Made by a program: the position numbers and the translations under genes. From positions 372,001 through 436,000 of the forward strand of contig NZ_JAQQTD010000001.1 of assembly GCF_028561755.1 (NCBI RefSeq): a stretch of DNA of 64,000 nucleotides, given 5' to 3'. The notes beneath the pieces were generated by a model, which saw only the letters and a program-made list of their open reading frames with translations, was not told the DNA's origin and did not search any database. Positions 16,536 to 25,000 of the stretch are shown here, piece by piece. Source of the stretch: Altibacter sp. HG106 (GTDB lineage Bacteria; Bacteroidota; Bacteroidia; Flavobacteriales; Flavobacteriaceae). Position 1 is the stretch's first letter; the number at the start of each line of letters is the position of its first letter.

Positions 16536-16708
16536 ACACGCTAATCAATATGCTTTTGGCGCTCGTTATGAGCATGCTTACCGGAACTTCGGCAGATTCA
16601 TCACCTACCGATAAAGAAGTTCTTCAAGCAACCCATTGTCAGCACTATCAGGAGTCATTCATCAATCAAAAAATTATCAATCATGAACAGCCCGCTGTTT
16701 TAAAGTAA
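16532..16708 (+). CDS. Small exported peptide (58 residues), translationally coupled
   Basis: A 58-codon frame starts inside the DUF4870 stop (ATGA overlap) and ends 10 bp before the padR gene. The first 21 residues (MNTLINMLLALVMSMLTGTSA) look like a Sec signal or single membrane segment; the remaining 37 residues are polar and contain one cysteine. The overlap and exact fit between two operon genes support translation. I do not recognise a family. Alternatively the space is a short leader in which tiny frames are accidental; the overlapping start argues against this. Confidence 0.5.
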   Translation: MNTLINMLLALVMSMLTGTSADSSPTDKEVLQATHCQHYQESFINQKIINHEQPAVLK

Positions 16709-16718
16709 AAAGAACCTT

Positions 16719-17051
16719 ATGAAAATCGAAAACACAAAAGCACAAATGCGTAAGGGGGTTCTGGAATTCTGTATCCTGTCCATTCTTAAAAATGGAGAGG
16801 CCTACACCAGTGATATTTTGGACACTCTCAAAGACGCCAAAATGCTCGTAGTGGAGGGAACTATTTACCCCCTACTCACTCGTCTGAAAAATGCCGGCTT
16901 ATTAGCCTATCGATGGGAAGAGTCGACTAGCGGACCCCCGCGCAAATATTATGAGCTCACAGAGACCGGAGCTTTATTTTTAACCGAATTGAATACTACC
17001 TGGAGCGACTTGCAACAGGCAGTGAACAGAGTAACCAGCGAAAAAAAGTAA
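16719..17051 (+). CDS. PadR-family transcriptional regulator
   Basis: The 110-residue protein is a PadR winged helix: KGVLEFCILSILKNGEAYTSD at the N-terminus, then GTIYPLLTRLKNAGLL, and GPPRKYYELTETG as the wing. It is the short PadR subfamily with little C-terminal helix. It is separated from the PspC gene by 2 bp, so it probably represses its own operon and responds to an envelope signal. The palindrome at 15960-15996 is the likely binding site. Family firm, target inferred. Confidence 0.93.
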   Translation: MKIENTKAQMRKGVLEFCILSILKNGEAYTSDILDTLKDAKMLVVEGTIYPLLTRLKNAGLLAYRWEESTSGPPRKYYELTETGALFLTELNTTWSDLQQAVNRVTSEKK

Positions 17052-17053
17052 CC

Positions 17054-18817
17054 ATGAATAAAACAGTAAACATAAATTTGGCCGGCACCTTCTTTCATAT
17101 TGATGAAGATGCCTATGGAAAGCTATCTCGCTATTTGGACGCCATCCGTAAATCGCTTAGCGATCCGCATGGAAGCGACGAGATTATGCGCGACATAGAA
17201 GCTCGTATTGCCGAGCTGTTCAGTGAAAAACTGGAGAGCAGCACGCAAGTGGTTACCTTAAAAGAATTAGACGAGGTGATCGCCGTAATGGGACAGCCCG
17301 AAGATTATCAGGTGGACGAAGAGATCTTTGACGATACGCCTCCACAAGCAAAACGCACGCAGTATAGCAGTAATAAAAAACTATACCGCGACATAGACGA
17401 TAAATTTATCTCTGGGGTATCCTCTGGATTAGGACACTACCTGGGCATCGACGCCCTGTGGATTCGTCTATTATGGATTGTTTTGGTGCTCGCCGGATTT
17501 GGATCGCCAATTCTTGTGTACATTCTCCTTTGGATCTTAGTTCCTGCTGCGGAAACTACCTCAGAAAAATTACACATGACGGGAGAAGCCGTCAATATTT
17601 CGAATATCGAAAAAAAGTTCAAGGAAGGATATGAAAATGTCGCCGATAGGGTAAAAAACGTCGACTATGACAAATACGGGAAAAAAGTGAAGCGCGGAGC
17701 CTCCGGGTTTTTCGAAACGCTCGGTAGTATTCTTCTGGTGATCTTAAAGATATTTGTCAAAATTATTGGAGTCTTTCTCATCATTGTTTCCCTTTCGACC
17801 CTCATCGGGTTAGTGGTAGGCATGTTTACCTTAGGATCTGCCGGGTTCTGGGGCATGGGAGAACTGGGAGCTTACATTTCCCTTGTAGATACAACCAATA
17901 TCCCCATATGGTTGGTAGCGGTATTGTTATTCTTCGCTATCGGAATCCCATTCTTTGTAGTCTTTATTCTTGGCTTAAAGCTGTTAATCACCAATATAAA
18001 ATCGATTGGCACCCCAGCAAAGATTGTGCTACTACTGGTCTGGGTTCTTTCCCTTATCGGACTGGGCATATTAGGTGTTCGTCAGGCTACTGAAACCGCC
18101 TTCGACGGAGAGTTTGTAGCCGAAGAAACCTTGCCGATACGCAGTGGAGACACCCTGAATATCACGATGCGCGCTAATGACACCTACGAATATCGTGTCT
18201 ATAGAAGCGGTGGTCTGGAAATAAAAAGAGATGATAATGGCGAGAAGATCATCTATTCAAATGATGTGCGTTTGATCGTTCGCAGTACTTCCGATAGTAC
18301 GGCTAAGGTCGTAATTGAAAAGCGTGCCGAAGGAAGCGATTATGCCGCCGCTAGAAGTAGCGCCGAAGCAATCGATTATACCTACGACTATCAAAAAGGT
18401 TCCTTATCTCTGGATGGTTATTTCACTACCGATTTCGCCAATAAATATCGCGATCAGGAGGTGACCGTTATCGTGTATCTTCCAGAAGGAGCGATACTTT
18501 ACGCCGACGAGAATACGTATAGTTTCCACCGAAACGATTCGTACTATCGAGACATCTTAGATAACGGAATGGAAGAAAAGTACCTGCTGGTACAAGATGA
18601 AGATTTGGTATGCCCTGATTGTCCCGTTTCACAGGAAAATGACTGGGAACGCGATTTTAATGACGACGATGGTACCCCTTCAGGATCGTACTATCAAGAT
18701 GAAAATGGTAATTGGCAACGCCGTAATAACACCAACGATGTAGAGGATACCGAATCAGTAGAGCCTGCCTTAGATACCATTACCCAAGTGATAGACAGTA
18801 CCGAAATTAACTCCTAA
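17054..18817 (+). CDS. PspC-domain membrane protein
   Basis: The 587-residue protein has an N-terminal soluble region (about 1-100) shared with PadR-linked PspC proteins, then a PspC domain (about 112-175): KKLYRDIDDKFISGVSSGLG followed by a strongly hydrophobic helix with YILLWILVPA. Three further hydrophobic segments lie at about 225-345, and a beta-rich C-terminal domain (about 360-500) with a polar acidic tail. PspC domains sense cell-membrane damage in the phage-shock response of other bacteria. Here the operon with PadR and a GIN lipoprotein suggests an envelope-associated sensor; the ligand is unknown. Confidence 0.88.
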   Translation: MNKTVNINLAGTFFHIDEDAYGKLSRYLDAIRKSLSDPHGSDEIMRDIEARIAELFSEKLESSTQVVTLKELDEVIAVMGQPEDYQVDEEIFDDTPPQAKRTQYSSNKKLYRDIDDKFISGVSSGLGHYLGIDALWIRLLWIVLVLAGFGSPILVYILLWILVPAAETTSEKLHMTGEAVNISNIEKKFKEGYENVADRVKNVDYDKYGKKVKRGASGFFETLGSILLVILKIFVKIIGVFLIIVSLSTLIGLVVGMFTLGSAGFWGMGELGAYISLVDTTNIPIWLVAVLLFFAIGIPFFVVFILGLKLLITNIKSIGTPAKIVLLLVWVLSLIGLGILGVRQATETAFDGEFVAEETLPIRSGDTLNITMRANDTYEYRVYRSGGLEIKRDDNGEKIIYSNDVRLIVRSTSDSTAKVVIEKRAEGSDYAAARSSAEAIDYTYDYQKGSLSLDGYFTTDFANKYRDQEVTVIVYLPEGAILYADENTYSFHRNDSYYRDILDNGMEEKYLLVQDEDLVCPDCPVSQENDWERDFNDDDGTPSGSYYQDENGNWQRRNNTNDVEDTESVEPALDTITQVIDSTEINS

Positions 18818-18842
18818 CGATAACCAAAAAATAATAGTTCTT

Positions 18843-19565
18843 ATGAAAACAATACAAATTTCTTTACTCGCGCTGATAGCGCTGACATTGAGTAGCTGTA
18901 ATTTCGATTTGTCCTTTGGACAAGTAAACGGAAATGGCAACGTGGTCACTGAGGAGCGACCAGTCACCTCCAACTTCTCCATCGTTCGGGGAAGCGCCGG
19001 ATTGGATGTGTACCTTTCAGAAGGCGACGAAAATAAAATTGTCATCGAAGCCGATGAAAACCTGATGGAGATCATCGATACCGAAATTCGAAACGGGAAA
19101 CTACACGTAACTACCAACTCCAATATTGGCCGATCGAAATCTAAAAAAGTCTACGTAACCTATCAATCATTAGGAGCCGTGGAAGCCTCCAGTGGTGCCG
19201 ATGTGATTGTAAATTCTGTGTTGGAAGCGGATGAAATCCGACTCAAAAGCAGTAGTGGTGCCGACCTCGAAGCGGAAGTCAGAGCGCAAACTGTATGGGC
19301 CGAAACAAGTAGTGGCGCAGACATCGTGATCTCCGGAAGAGCGGCCTCCCTAACCGCCGATGCCTCTAGCGGAAGCCACATAAAAGCGCGGCAATTAGAG
19401 GTATTACGCTGTGATGCAGAAGCCTCCAGTGGCGCAAACATCGTCGTTAACGTGCAAAACGAAATGAAGGGAGAAGCCTCCAGTGGTGGAAATATTCGTT
19501 ACTATGGAGACCCTACAGCTGTTTCCGTAAGAGACGGTGTTTCTGGAAATGTATCAAAAATGTAA
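18843..19565 (+). CDS. Head-GIN domain (DUF2807) lipoprotein
   Basis: The 240-residue product has a lipoprotein signal (LIALTLSSC, cysteine at residue 19) and a DUF2807 domain. Its second half is built from six SSG(A/S/G) turns about 15-20 residues apart (EASSGADV, KSSSGADL, ETSSGADI, DASSGSHI, EASSGANI, EASSGGNI), the pattern of a right-handed parallel beta-helix. Such GIN proteins often follow PspC genes in Bacteroidetes. A surface or periplasmic adhesion or scaffold role is plausible; no ligand is known. A strong terminator follows. Confidence 0.9.
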   Translation: MKTIQISLLALIALTLSSCNFDLSFGQVNGNGNVVTEERPVTSNFSIVRGSAGLDVYLSEGDENKIVIEADENLMEIIDTEIRNGKLHVTTNSNIGRSKSKKVYVTYQSLGAVEASSGADVIVNSVLEADEIRLKSSSGADLEAEVRAQTVWAETSSGADIVISGRAASLTADASSGSHIKARQLEVLRCDAEASSGANIVVNVQNEMKGEASSGGNIRYYGDPTAVSVRDGVSGNVSKM

Positions 19566-19595
19566 AAATTGCTGTCGACTAATCAACCAACCCTA

Positions 19596-19632
19596 AACCT
19601 GAAGCCTTACAGATCCGGCTTCAGGTTTTTTT
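19596..19632 (+). terminator. Intrinsic terminator of the PadR/PspC/GIN operon
   Basis: CCTGAAGCC (19598-19606) pairs with GGCTTCAGG (19617-19625), followed by seven T. The next gene's ATG is only 11 bp past the T-run. Confidence 0.9.
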
Positions 19633-19643
19633 CAAACATTCTT

Positions 19644-20132
19644 ATGAAAAAGAGCATCCTACTCCTTATCTTGATGAATACCGCTTGGGCTTGGAGCCAA
19701 GTGCCCACTTCAGATCCTTTATTTCAGACACTAAAAGAAATGGACAGCCTAATTTTTGATATTGGCTTTAATGAATGCCGAACGGAGATTTATAAAACAT
19801 TGGTTGCTGAAGATCTCGAGTTTTACCACGATCAAGCAGGCGTTACTACCAGTCGCGACGCTTTTCTGAATTCGGTAAAGAATAATATCTGCGGAAATCC
19901 AGACGTCATTAACCGTCGAGAATTGCTGGAAGGAAGTTTAAAGGTGTTTCCGCTATACAACAACGGAACCCTGTATGGAGCCATTCAAACCGGAACCCAT
20001 CGATTCTTTCAGAAACCAAAAAATAAAGAAGAGCAGTCTGGAAGTACGGCATTGTTTACTCATGTATGGCTCAAGCAAGAAGACAGCTGGGTACTCAAAC
20101 GAGTATTAAGCTATGCCCATCACAATCCATAA
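19644..20132 (+). CDS. Exported NTF2-like (DUF4440) protein
   Basis: The 162-residue product is started at ATG 19644 (MKKSILLLILMNTAWAWSQ), giving a signal peptide cut after AWSQ; the longer frame would run through the terminator. The mature part matches DUF4440/NTF2-like folds: an early FNECRTEIYKTLVAEDLEFYHD helix-strand block, then strands ending in THVWLKQEDSWVLKRVLSYAH. Such domains bind small ligands; no catalytic residues are evident. The start is 11 bp after a terminator, so expression may depend on readthrough. Confidence 0.8.
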   Translation: MKKSILLLILMNTAWAWSQVPTSDPLFQTLKEMDSLIFDIGFNECRTEIYKTLVAEDLEFYHDQAGVTTSRDAFLNSVKNNICGNPDVINRRELLEGSLKVFPLYNNGTLYGAIQTGTHRFFQKPKNKEEQSGSTALFTHVWLKQEDSWVLKRVLSYAHHNP

Positions 20133-20162
20133 AAAAAGCTACCTCGTAAAGGTAGCTTTTCG
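20131..20162. terminator. Bidirectional terminator before trxB
   Basis: AAAAGCTACCT pairs with AGGTAGCTTTT around CGTAA (about 20134-20160), with A- and T-runs on the flanks. It separates two convergent genes. Confidence 0.88.
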
Positions 20163-20185
20163 TGTATTACAAAGTCTATCCTAAA

Positions 20186-21148
20186 TTAAACGGCTACTTC
20201 CGTTTCTATAGTCTGTAGGTATCGTTCTGCATCAAGGGCAGCCATGCATCCTGTTCCCGCGGCGGTTACTGCCTGACGGTACTCTTTATCTTGTACATCA
20301 CCACTCGCAAAAACGCCGGGCTTATTGGTCTTGGTTGATTTTCCTTTGGTAATAAGATAGCCGGTATCATCCATCTCTAATTGCCCTTTGAAGATTTCGG
20401 TGTTCGGTTTATGACCAATCGCGATGAACAGTCCGGTGATCTTAATCTCTTCTTTCTCGCCTGTTTCATTGTTCACCATTCGCAGTCCTTCAACCACTTG
20501 TTCACCCAACACTTCGTCAACTTCGGTATTGTAGCGAAGATCGATGTTTTTAGTACCTGTCACTCGGTGTTGCATGGCTTTGGAGGCTTTCATATGGTCT
20601 TTACGCACCAGCATGGTTACCGAATTACAAATATTGGCAAGATACGTAGCTTCTTCCGCAGCGGTATCCCCTCCTCCTACGATGGCCACATCCTGACCTT
20701 TATAGAAAAAGCCGTCACATACCGCACAAGCAGAAACTCCACCACCACGAAGGCGTTGTTCACTTGGCAACCCAAGATATTTCGCTGTGGCTCCGGTAGA
20801 GATAATCACGGTTTCCGCTTCCAATTCCGTCTTATTATCTACCGTCACTTTATGTATTCCACCTGGCTCATCGCTAAAATCAACTTCGGTCACCATGCCC
20901 ATACGCACTTCCGTCCCAAAACGTTCGGCTTGCTGTTGCAGATCCATCATCATTTTAGGCCCGTCTATTCCTTCAGGGTATCCCGGAAAATTATCAACTT
21001 CAGTAGTGGTGGTCAATTGTCCTCCCGGCTCCATTCCGGTATACATCACCGGCTTCAAATCGGCCCGTGCCGCATAGATAGCAGCCGTGTATCCGGCGGG
21101 TCCTGAACCAATAATAAGGCATTTAATTCGCTCTACAGTATCTGACAT
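20186..21148 (-). CDS. trxB: Thioredoxin reductase
   Basis: The 320-residue flavoprotein has the FAD-binding GSGPAG (14-19), the redox-active CAVC (141-144), the NADPH-binding GGGDTA (158-163), and the second FAD motif near ASGDVQD. It transfers electrons from NADPH to thioredoxin in the cytoplasm. Length is typical. An exact -7 element lies 22 bp upstream of the start on the coding strand. It stands alone between a shared terminator and the ICMT-like gene. Given the many thioredoxin-fold genes nearby, it would be the general reductant source. Confidence 0.97.
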   Translation of the reverse strand: MSDTVERIKCLIIGSGPAGYTAAIYAARADLKPVMYTGMEPGGQLTTTTEVDNFPGYPEGIDGPKMMMDLQQQAERFGTEVRMGMVTEVDFSDEPGGIHKVTVDNKTELEAETVIISTGATAKYLGLPSEQRLRGGGVSACAVCDGFFYKGQDVAIVGGGDTAAEEATYLANICNSVTMLVRKDHMKASKAMQHRVTGTKNIDLRYNTEVDEVLGEQVVEGLRMVNNETGEKEEIKITGLFIAIGHKPNTEIFKGQLEMDDTGYLITKGKSTKTNKPGVFASGDVQDKEYRQAVTAAGTGCMAALDAERYLQTIETEVAV

Positions 21149-21170
21149 AATTTCTTCACATTTTGAAATA

Positions 21171-21178
21171 CAAAAGTA
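21171..21178 (-). promoter_or_regulatory. -7 promoter element of trxB
   Basis: Read leftward this is TACTTTTG, an exact TAnnTTTG match, 22 bp from the trxB start. Confidence 0.65.
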
Positions 21179-21235
21179 GGAAGATTATATCACATTTCAC
21201 AGGGGAGAGATAGGAAGAATTGATGACGAGATATC

Positions 21236-21694
21236 CTATACTTTGGAGGAAAACCTCGGAAAAAACCGACCGGTTTTTTTCTTGTACTGGGTGTATTCCT
21301 CGAACTTGCGCAGAAGGTACCGTTCCTCCAGATCACTTTTTAGGTAGAACACCCCCAATAATATCAGACTGATCAAAATTTTTACGAGCGACTGTGTATA
21401 GCCCCCATACGCGACCATCGAAATGACGATGCCTATATATATAGGATGACGTACATAATAATAAATACCGTGTGAAATAAGGGATCCATTTGTTTTAGGC
21501 TTCGGAAAGGGAGATAGACTGTCATTCATATTAACAATCCCCAACACGATGATGATACCACCTGAAATGAGCAATGCTAACAACCCATAGCCGACCCATT
21601 GCGGCAAGTTTAGCCTGTTTCCCAAAGGAATATCTATGAAGTACAACGCAAAAAGAAGGAATTGCGCTACAATATATAGCAGGTCTTTTTTCAT
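21236..21694 (-). CDS. ICMT/PEMT-like integral membrane methyltransferase
   Basis: The 152-residue protein has about four membrane helices and the isoprenylcysteine carboxyl methyltransferase-type signature: HGIYYYVRHPIYIG, in which the RHPxYxG block binds S-adenosylmethionine, and near the end LEERYLLRKFEEY followed by a basic C-terminus. Start ATG 21694 (MKKDLL) is preferred over one at 21715, which lies inside the -7 element. The bacterial substrate of such proteins is generally unknown; methylation of a lipid or thiol is inferred from family. Confidence 0.87.
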   Translation of the reverse strand: MKKDLLYIVAQFLLFALYFIDIPLGNRLNLPQWVGYGLLALLISGGIIIVLGIVNMNDSLSPFPKPKTNGSLISHGIYYYVRHPIYIGIVISMVAYGGYTQSLVKILISLILLGVFYLKSDLEERYLLRKFEEYTQYKKKTGRFFPRFSSKV

Positions 21695-21712
21695 ATGTAG
21701 TCTGAGGCAGCG

Positions 21713-21720
21713 CAAAATTA
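21713..21720 (-). promoter_or_regulatory. -7 promoter element of the ICMT-like gene
   Basis: Read leftward this is TAATTTTG, an exact TAnnTTTG match, 18 bp before the ATG at 21694. It would put transcription start after the alternative ATG at 21715. Confidence 0.6.
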
Positions 21721-21810
21721 ATGCTTTTTTTCAATGAAGCGCATGTCACCTTGTAAAAAATAGAACCGTAATCCTTCTCAAACCTTCATTACCTTAATGG
21801 AATAATCAAC

Positions 21811-21838
21811 AAAAAGCTCCGTAGTAACGGAGCTTTTT
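21811..21838. terminator. Isolated terminator-like hairpin
   Basis: AAAAAGCTCCG pairs with CGGAGCTTTTT around TAGTAA. It is flanked by A and T runs but is not next to any gene's 3' end, so it may end an unannotated small RNA or catch readthrough from the M36 gene. Confidence 0.6.
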
Positions 21839-21950
21839 ATCGAATTGGCGCTAATGTTTCTTTTTAGGGACACCCCATCGTGTTTACTTTATGTTTCATG
21901 AGCCTTCTTAACAGTATCTATAATAGAACAAAAAGCCTGCCAAAAAACAG

Positions 21951-21979
21951 AAAAGCCCTACACACGTGGTGTAGGGCTT
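21951..21979 (-). terminator. Terminator of the M36 protease gene
   Basis: AAGCCCTACAC (21953-21963) pairs with GTGTAGGGCTT (21969-21979). Read leftward it is followed by a T-run (AAAA on the plus strand). Confidence 0.85.
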
Positions 21980-22009
21980 CTACTCAAAGACATTGTAATA
22001 AGCCTATTC

Positions 22010-25000
22010 TTAGAACTTTACGATGCGTTTTACAATAGTCGCCTTGGCGGATTGCACGGTAATAAAATACACACCACTGCTATAGGCGTTCATATCGATC
22101 ATTACTTCTGAATCGATTGTATTCAAATCAATTGCTGAAATGATTCTACCGTTTACGTCGGTAATGGTCGCGTTCGATAACTCGATACCACTCTTGTTCT
22201 GTAAGGTGATCGTTGCCGTTGTAGGATTAGGATAAAGAACGATTCCATTGGCAAGCAATTGATCTGCTACCCCAAACTCTTCGTCAACTGTAAGCTCAAA
22301 CGTACATGTTGCTTCGTTTCCACTATCATCTGTAGCCGTCATTGTAACGGTATACACTCCAGGATCTAGAAGGGCACCGACAGCAGGGTCCTGAGACAAG
22401 GTTGCAGTACAGTTGTCGCTAAAGGTGGTATCGGCTTCGTAATCTGGCACAGTATATTGAGCTCCTTCATCTACGGTTACAATTACATCACTTGGACACG
22501 TAACGGTTGGAAGTACGGTATCAGCAGAAACCGATGTTTCTGTACGCTCACCAGCACATCCTGGCGTTCCAAGATTGATGTCGTCGTTAGACACCCCGTA
22601 ATCGGAAGGCTGACACCCGGCCGCCCAGTCGGCAGCACCATCAGTATCTCCATTACGTCGGTACGAATCGTTACAAGTTGTAGTGAATGCCGCACCGGCA
22701 CCAGCCCAATCTAGGTCAGCAGCGGTCACGGTAAATCCATTAATAGTCACATTGAAACCGGCGATTTCAGCTGCGGAATAATTCCAGAATAAAGAGTCTA
22801 CCACATTACCGTTATCGTCGATAATGATAATCCACCCTTCAGAACCATCGTTCCAGAATAGGTTACTTCCCCAGTAATTTGGATCTCCTGAAACATCATT
22901 CCAAGTAATTACAGAGTCACCTCCCATGCTTCCAAGTAGTTGAATATCTGAATTGACTGCATTAATATCGGAGTAGGGTTCGTCACTAACAGCAACAGCA
23001 TAACCGCTATAGTCGGCAGCAACACCCACATTCTGTATTTCGAAGCGATCGGGTGTCTGTAAGGTTACTTCGGAAATCACTAACTGGCTCAAAGGACCTG
23101 GAGGTGTTTCAAGCGCATAAACACTCGTATCTCCTGAAGGAGTAAAGGTATAGTCCGTTCCTTCAAAAAGGAAGTTTCCACCCACCGGCGCATCGAACCA
23201 ACGAATTACGTTTGCAGGATCGTTGAGCGTGGCTGAAACAGTTACCTCTTCTCCCGGACAGAAATCAGATACACCCGTGGTATCTGGACCTGGTGGAATG
23301 GCCAATACTTCAATCGTATCCGAATCTGAAGAAGCAACAGAACAAGCTCCTGCCGGCACGTCGTAAGTGATGGTATGTACTCCCACTCCGGCTACTGCAG
23401 GGTCAAAGCTATACGTTGCTCCATTTCCGTCATCAGTCACACCAGGACCGCTGTATACACCACCCGATGGCGTACCACCACCAAGTCCTTCAAGTTCAGG
23501 CTCATTAGCGCAAACGTCTGAAGGAGCTGTAAATGCTGCTATTCCCGAAGGTGTATCAAAGGCTTCCGTACCGTCAGCTCTACTTCCGCTAGAACCTTGA
23601 TCGGCACTAACGCCTAATCCTCTGCGCGCAAAAGCATCCCAAATAAGACACTCGTTCGCACCTCCGTAGATGGCTTGGTCTGCTGCTAAAATAGCATCAC
23701 GACCGTCTACGAAACCGGGGCTACAAGGTTGTAATTTTAAACCTTCTGTTACCAAGGCCATTGCCATTACGTTTCCGGCATCTTGAGACGGATCTCCGGT
23801 AAAATTATAAATGTTAGGATCAAATCCATTGGCATCGATAAGGTCCCAGGTCATGTCCCATAGCATGGTACACCATACCGAACCTACTCCGTGAGGAACG
23901 CTTTCCGATTTAATGTCATCATAAGTAAATGGATTCACCGTCATATCAGTGGTGTATGGGAAAGATCTAATACCACTTCCTGAAGTTCCTTGACCAAACA
24001 GATAGGTTCCAACGGCTCTCACATCGGTACCTGTATCTCCTGGCTCGATCGTAAGGATGGCTCCATAAAAGTCGCTCCATCCTTCACCCATTTGTTCTGA
24101 GTTATCGAGACAGCTCGTATTTCCAGGACCTCCTGTGAGACGGTTTGAAATACCGTGTGCAAATTCGTGTGTTACCACAAGGTTGTCAAAGCAACCATCA
24201 TTATTATTATTTCCACAGATGTACATGTTCATGGAAGGGTTGCTGCCGTCCGGTGGCGTACCAAAGGTTGCGTTACACCAAACAGAAATTTGTGCATTTG
24301 CGTTTACTGAGTCGCTTCCGCTTCCTCCGTTTCCGTAGTTATTCTCCTGAAAATTACCAGAAGCTTCATCAAAACCGTATTCATATAATACATCGTGTAT
24401 GATGTTATTCCAATAGAACAAGTTTACGATGGCTGCATCCTCGTACTGATTTCCAACGCTCCATGTTTCATCAAAGGCATATCCTTGAAATTCAAGATTG
24501 GCACCTCCATCGGGGCGGTAACCAAAATTATCACCCGCTTCATACGCATCTACGTTATTTCCTCGGGTATCCGTAAATTCCGGACCTGCATTCCCGTCGG
24601 TATCGTGCCATCCGAACGGAGAGGCATTGACGGTTGCCGGATCTACGATGGGTGTGCGGGCTCCGTAATACGGACTCTCGATCGGCATTTCTAGTGCCTC
24701 ATAACAATTGGTACACCCAACCGCCGTTTCGGCAGGTGCTTTATAGTTTGGAATGTCGAACAAATTGGCATTGTAGTTAAGTGTTTCCGCAATATCATGA
24801 TTGTGCTCATGAGAAAGGTTACAGCTCACCATCCAGTCATTACGATCAAGGATTACACCGGTAGTAGCATCAACTCTAACGTTCCACCAATGTTCTCTTG
24901 TTGTATCTTCAATAGCGATATCCCAGGATAGGATCAACGCTCCCTCTTGATTACGCTGATATACTAGGCTTGCAGGAATCTCACGTAAAGAAATTCCGCC

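Larger units (their letters stand above)
21721..22009. other. Gene-free stretch with two hairpins
   Basis: The space between the ICMT-like and M36 genes holds no credible coding frame. It contains an isolated terminator-like hairpin (21811-21837) and the M36 gene's terminator (21951-21979). Nothing else is recognised. Confidence 0.6.

Noticed and set aside
20381-21106. A 241-codon open frame antisense to trxB
   Set aside because: It lies entirely inside the well-supported thioredoxin reductase gene, its translation shows no domain or signal, and such antisense frames are a by-product of the codon use here.
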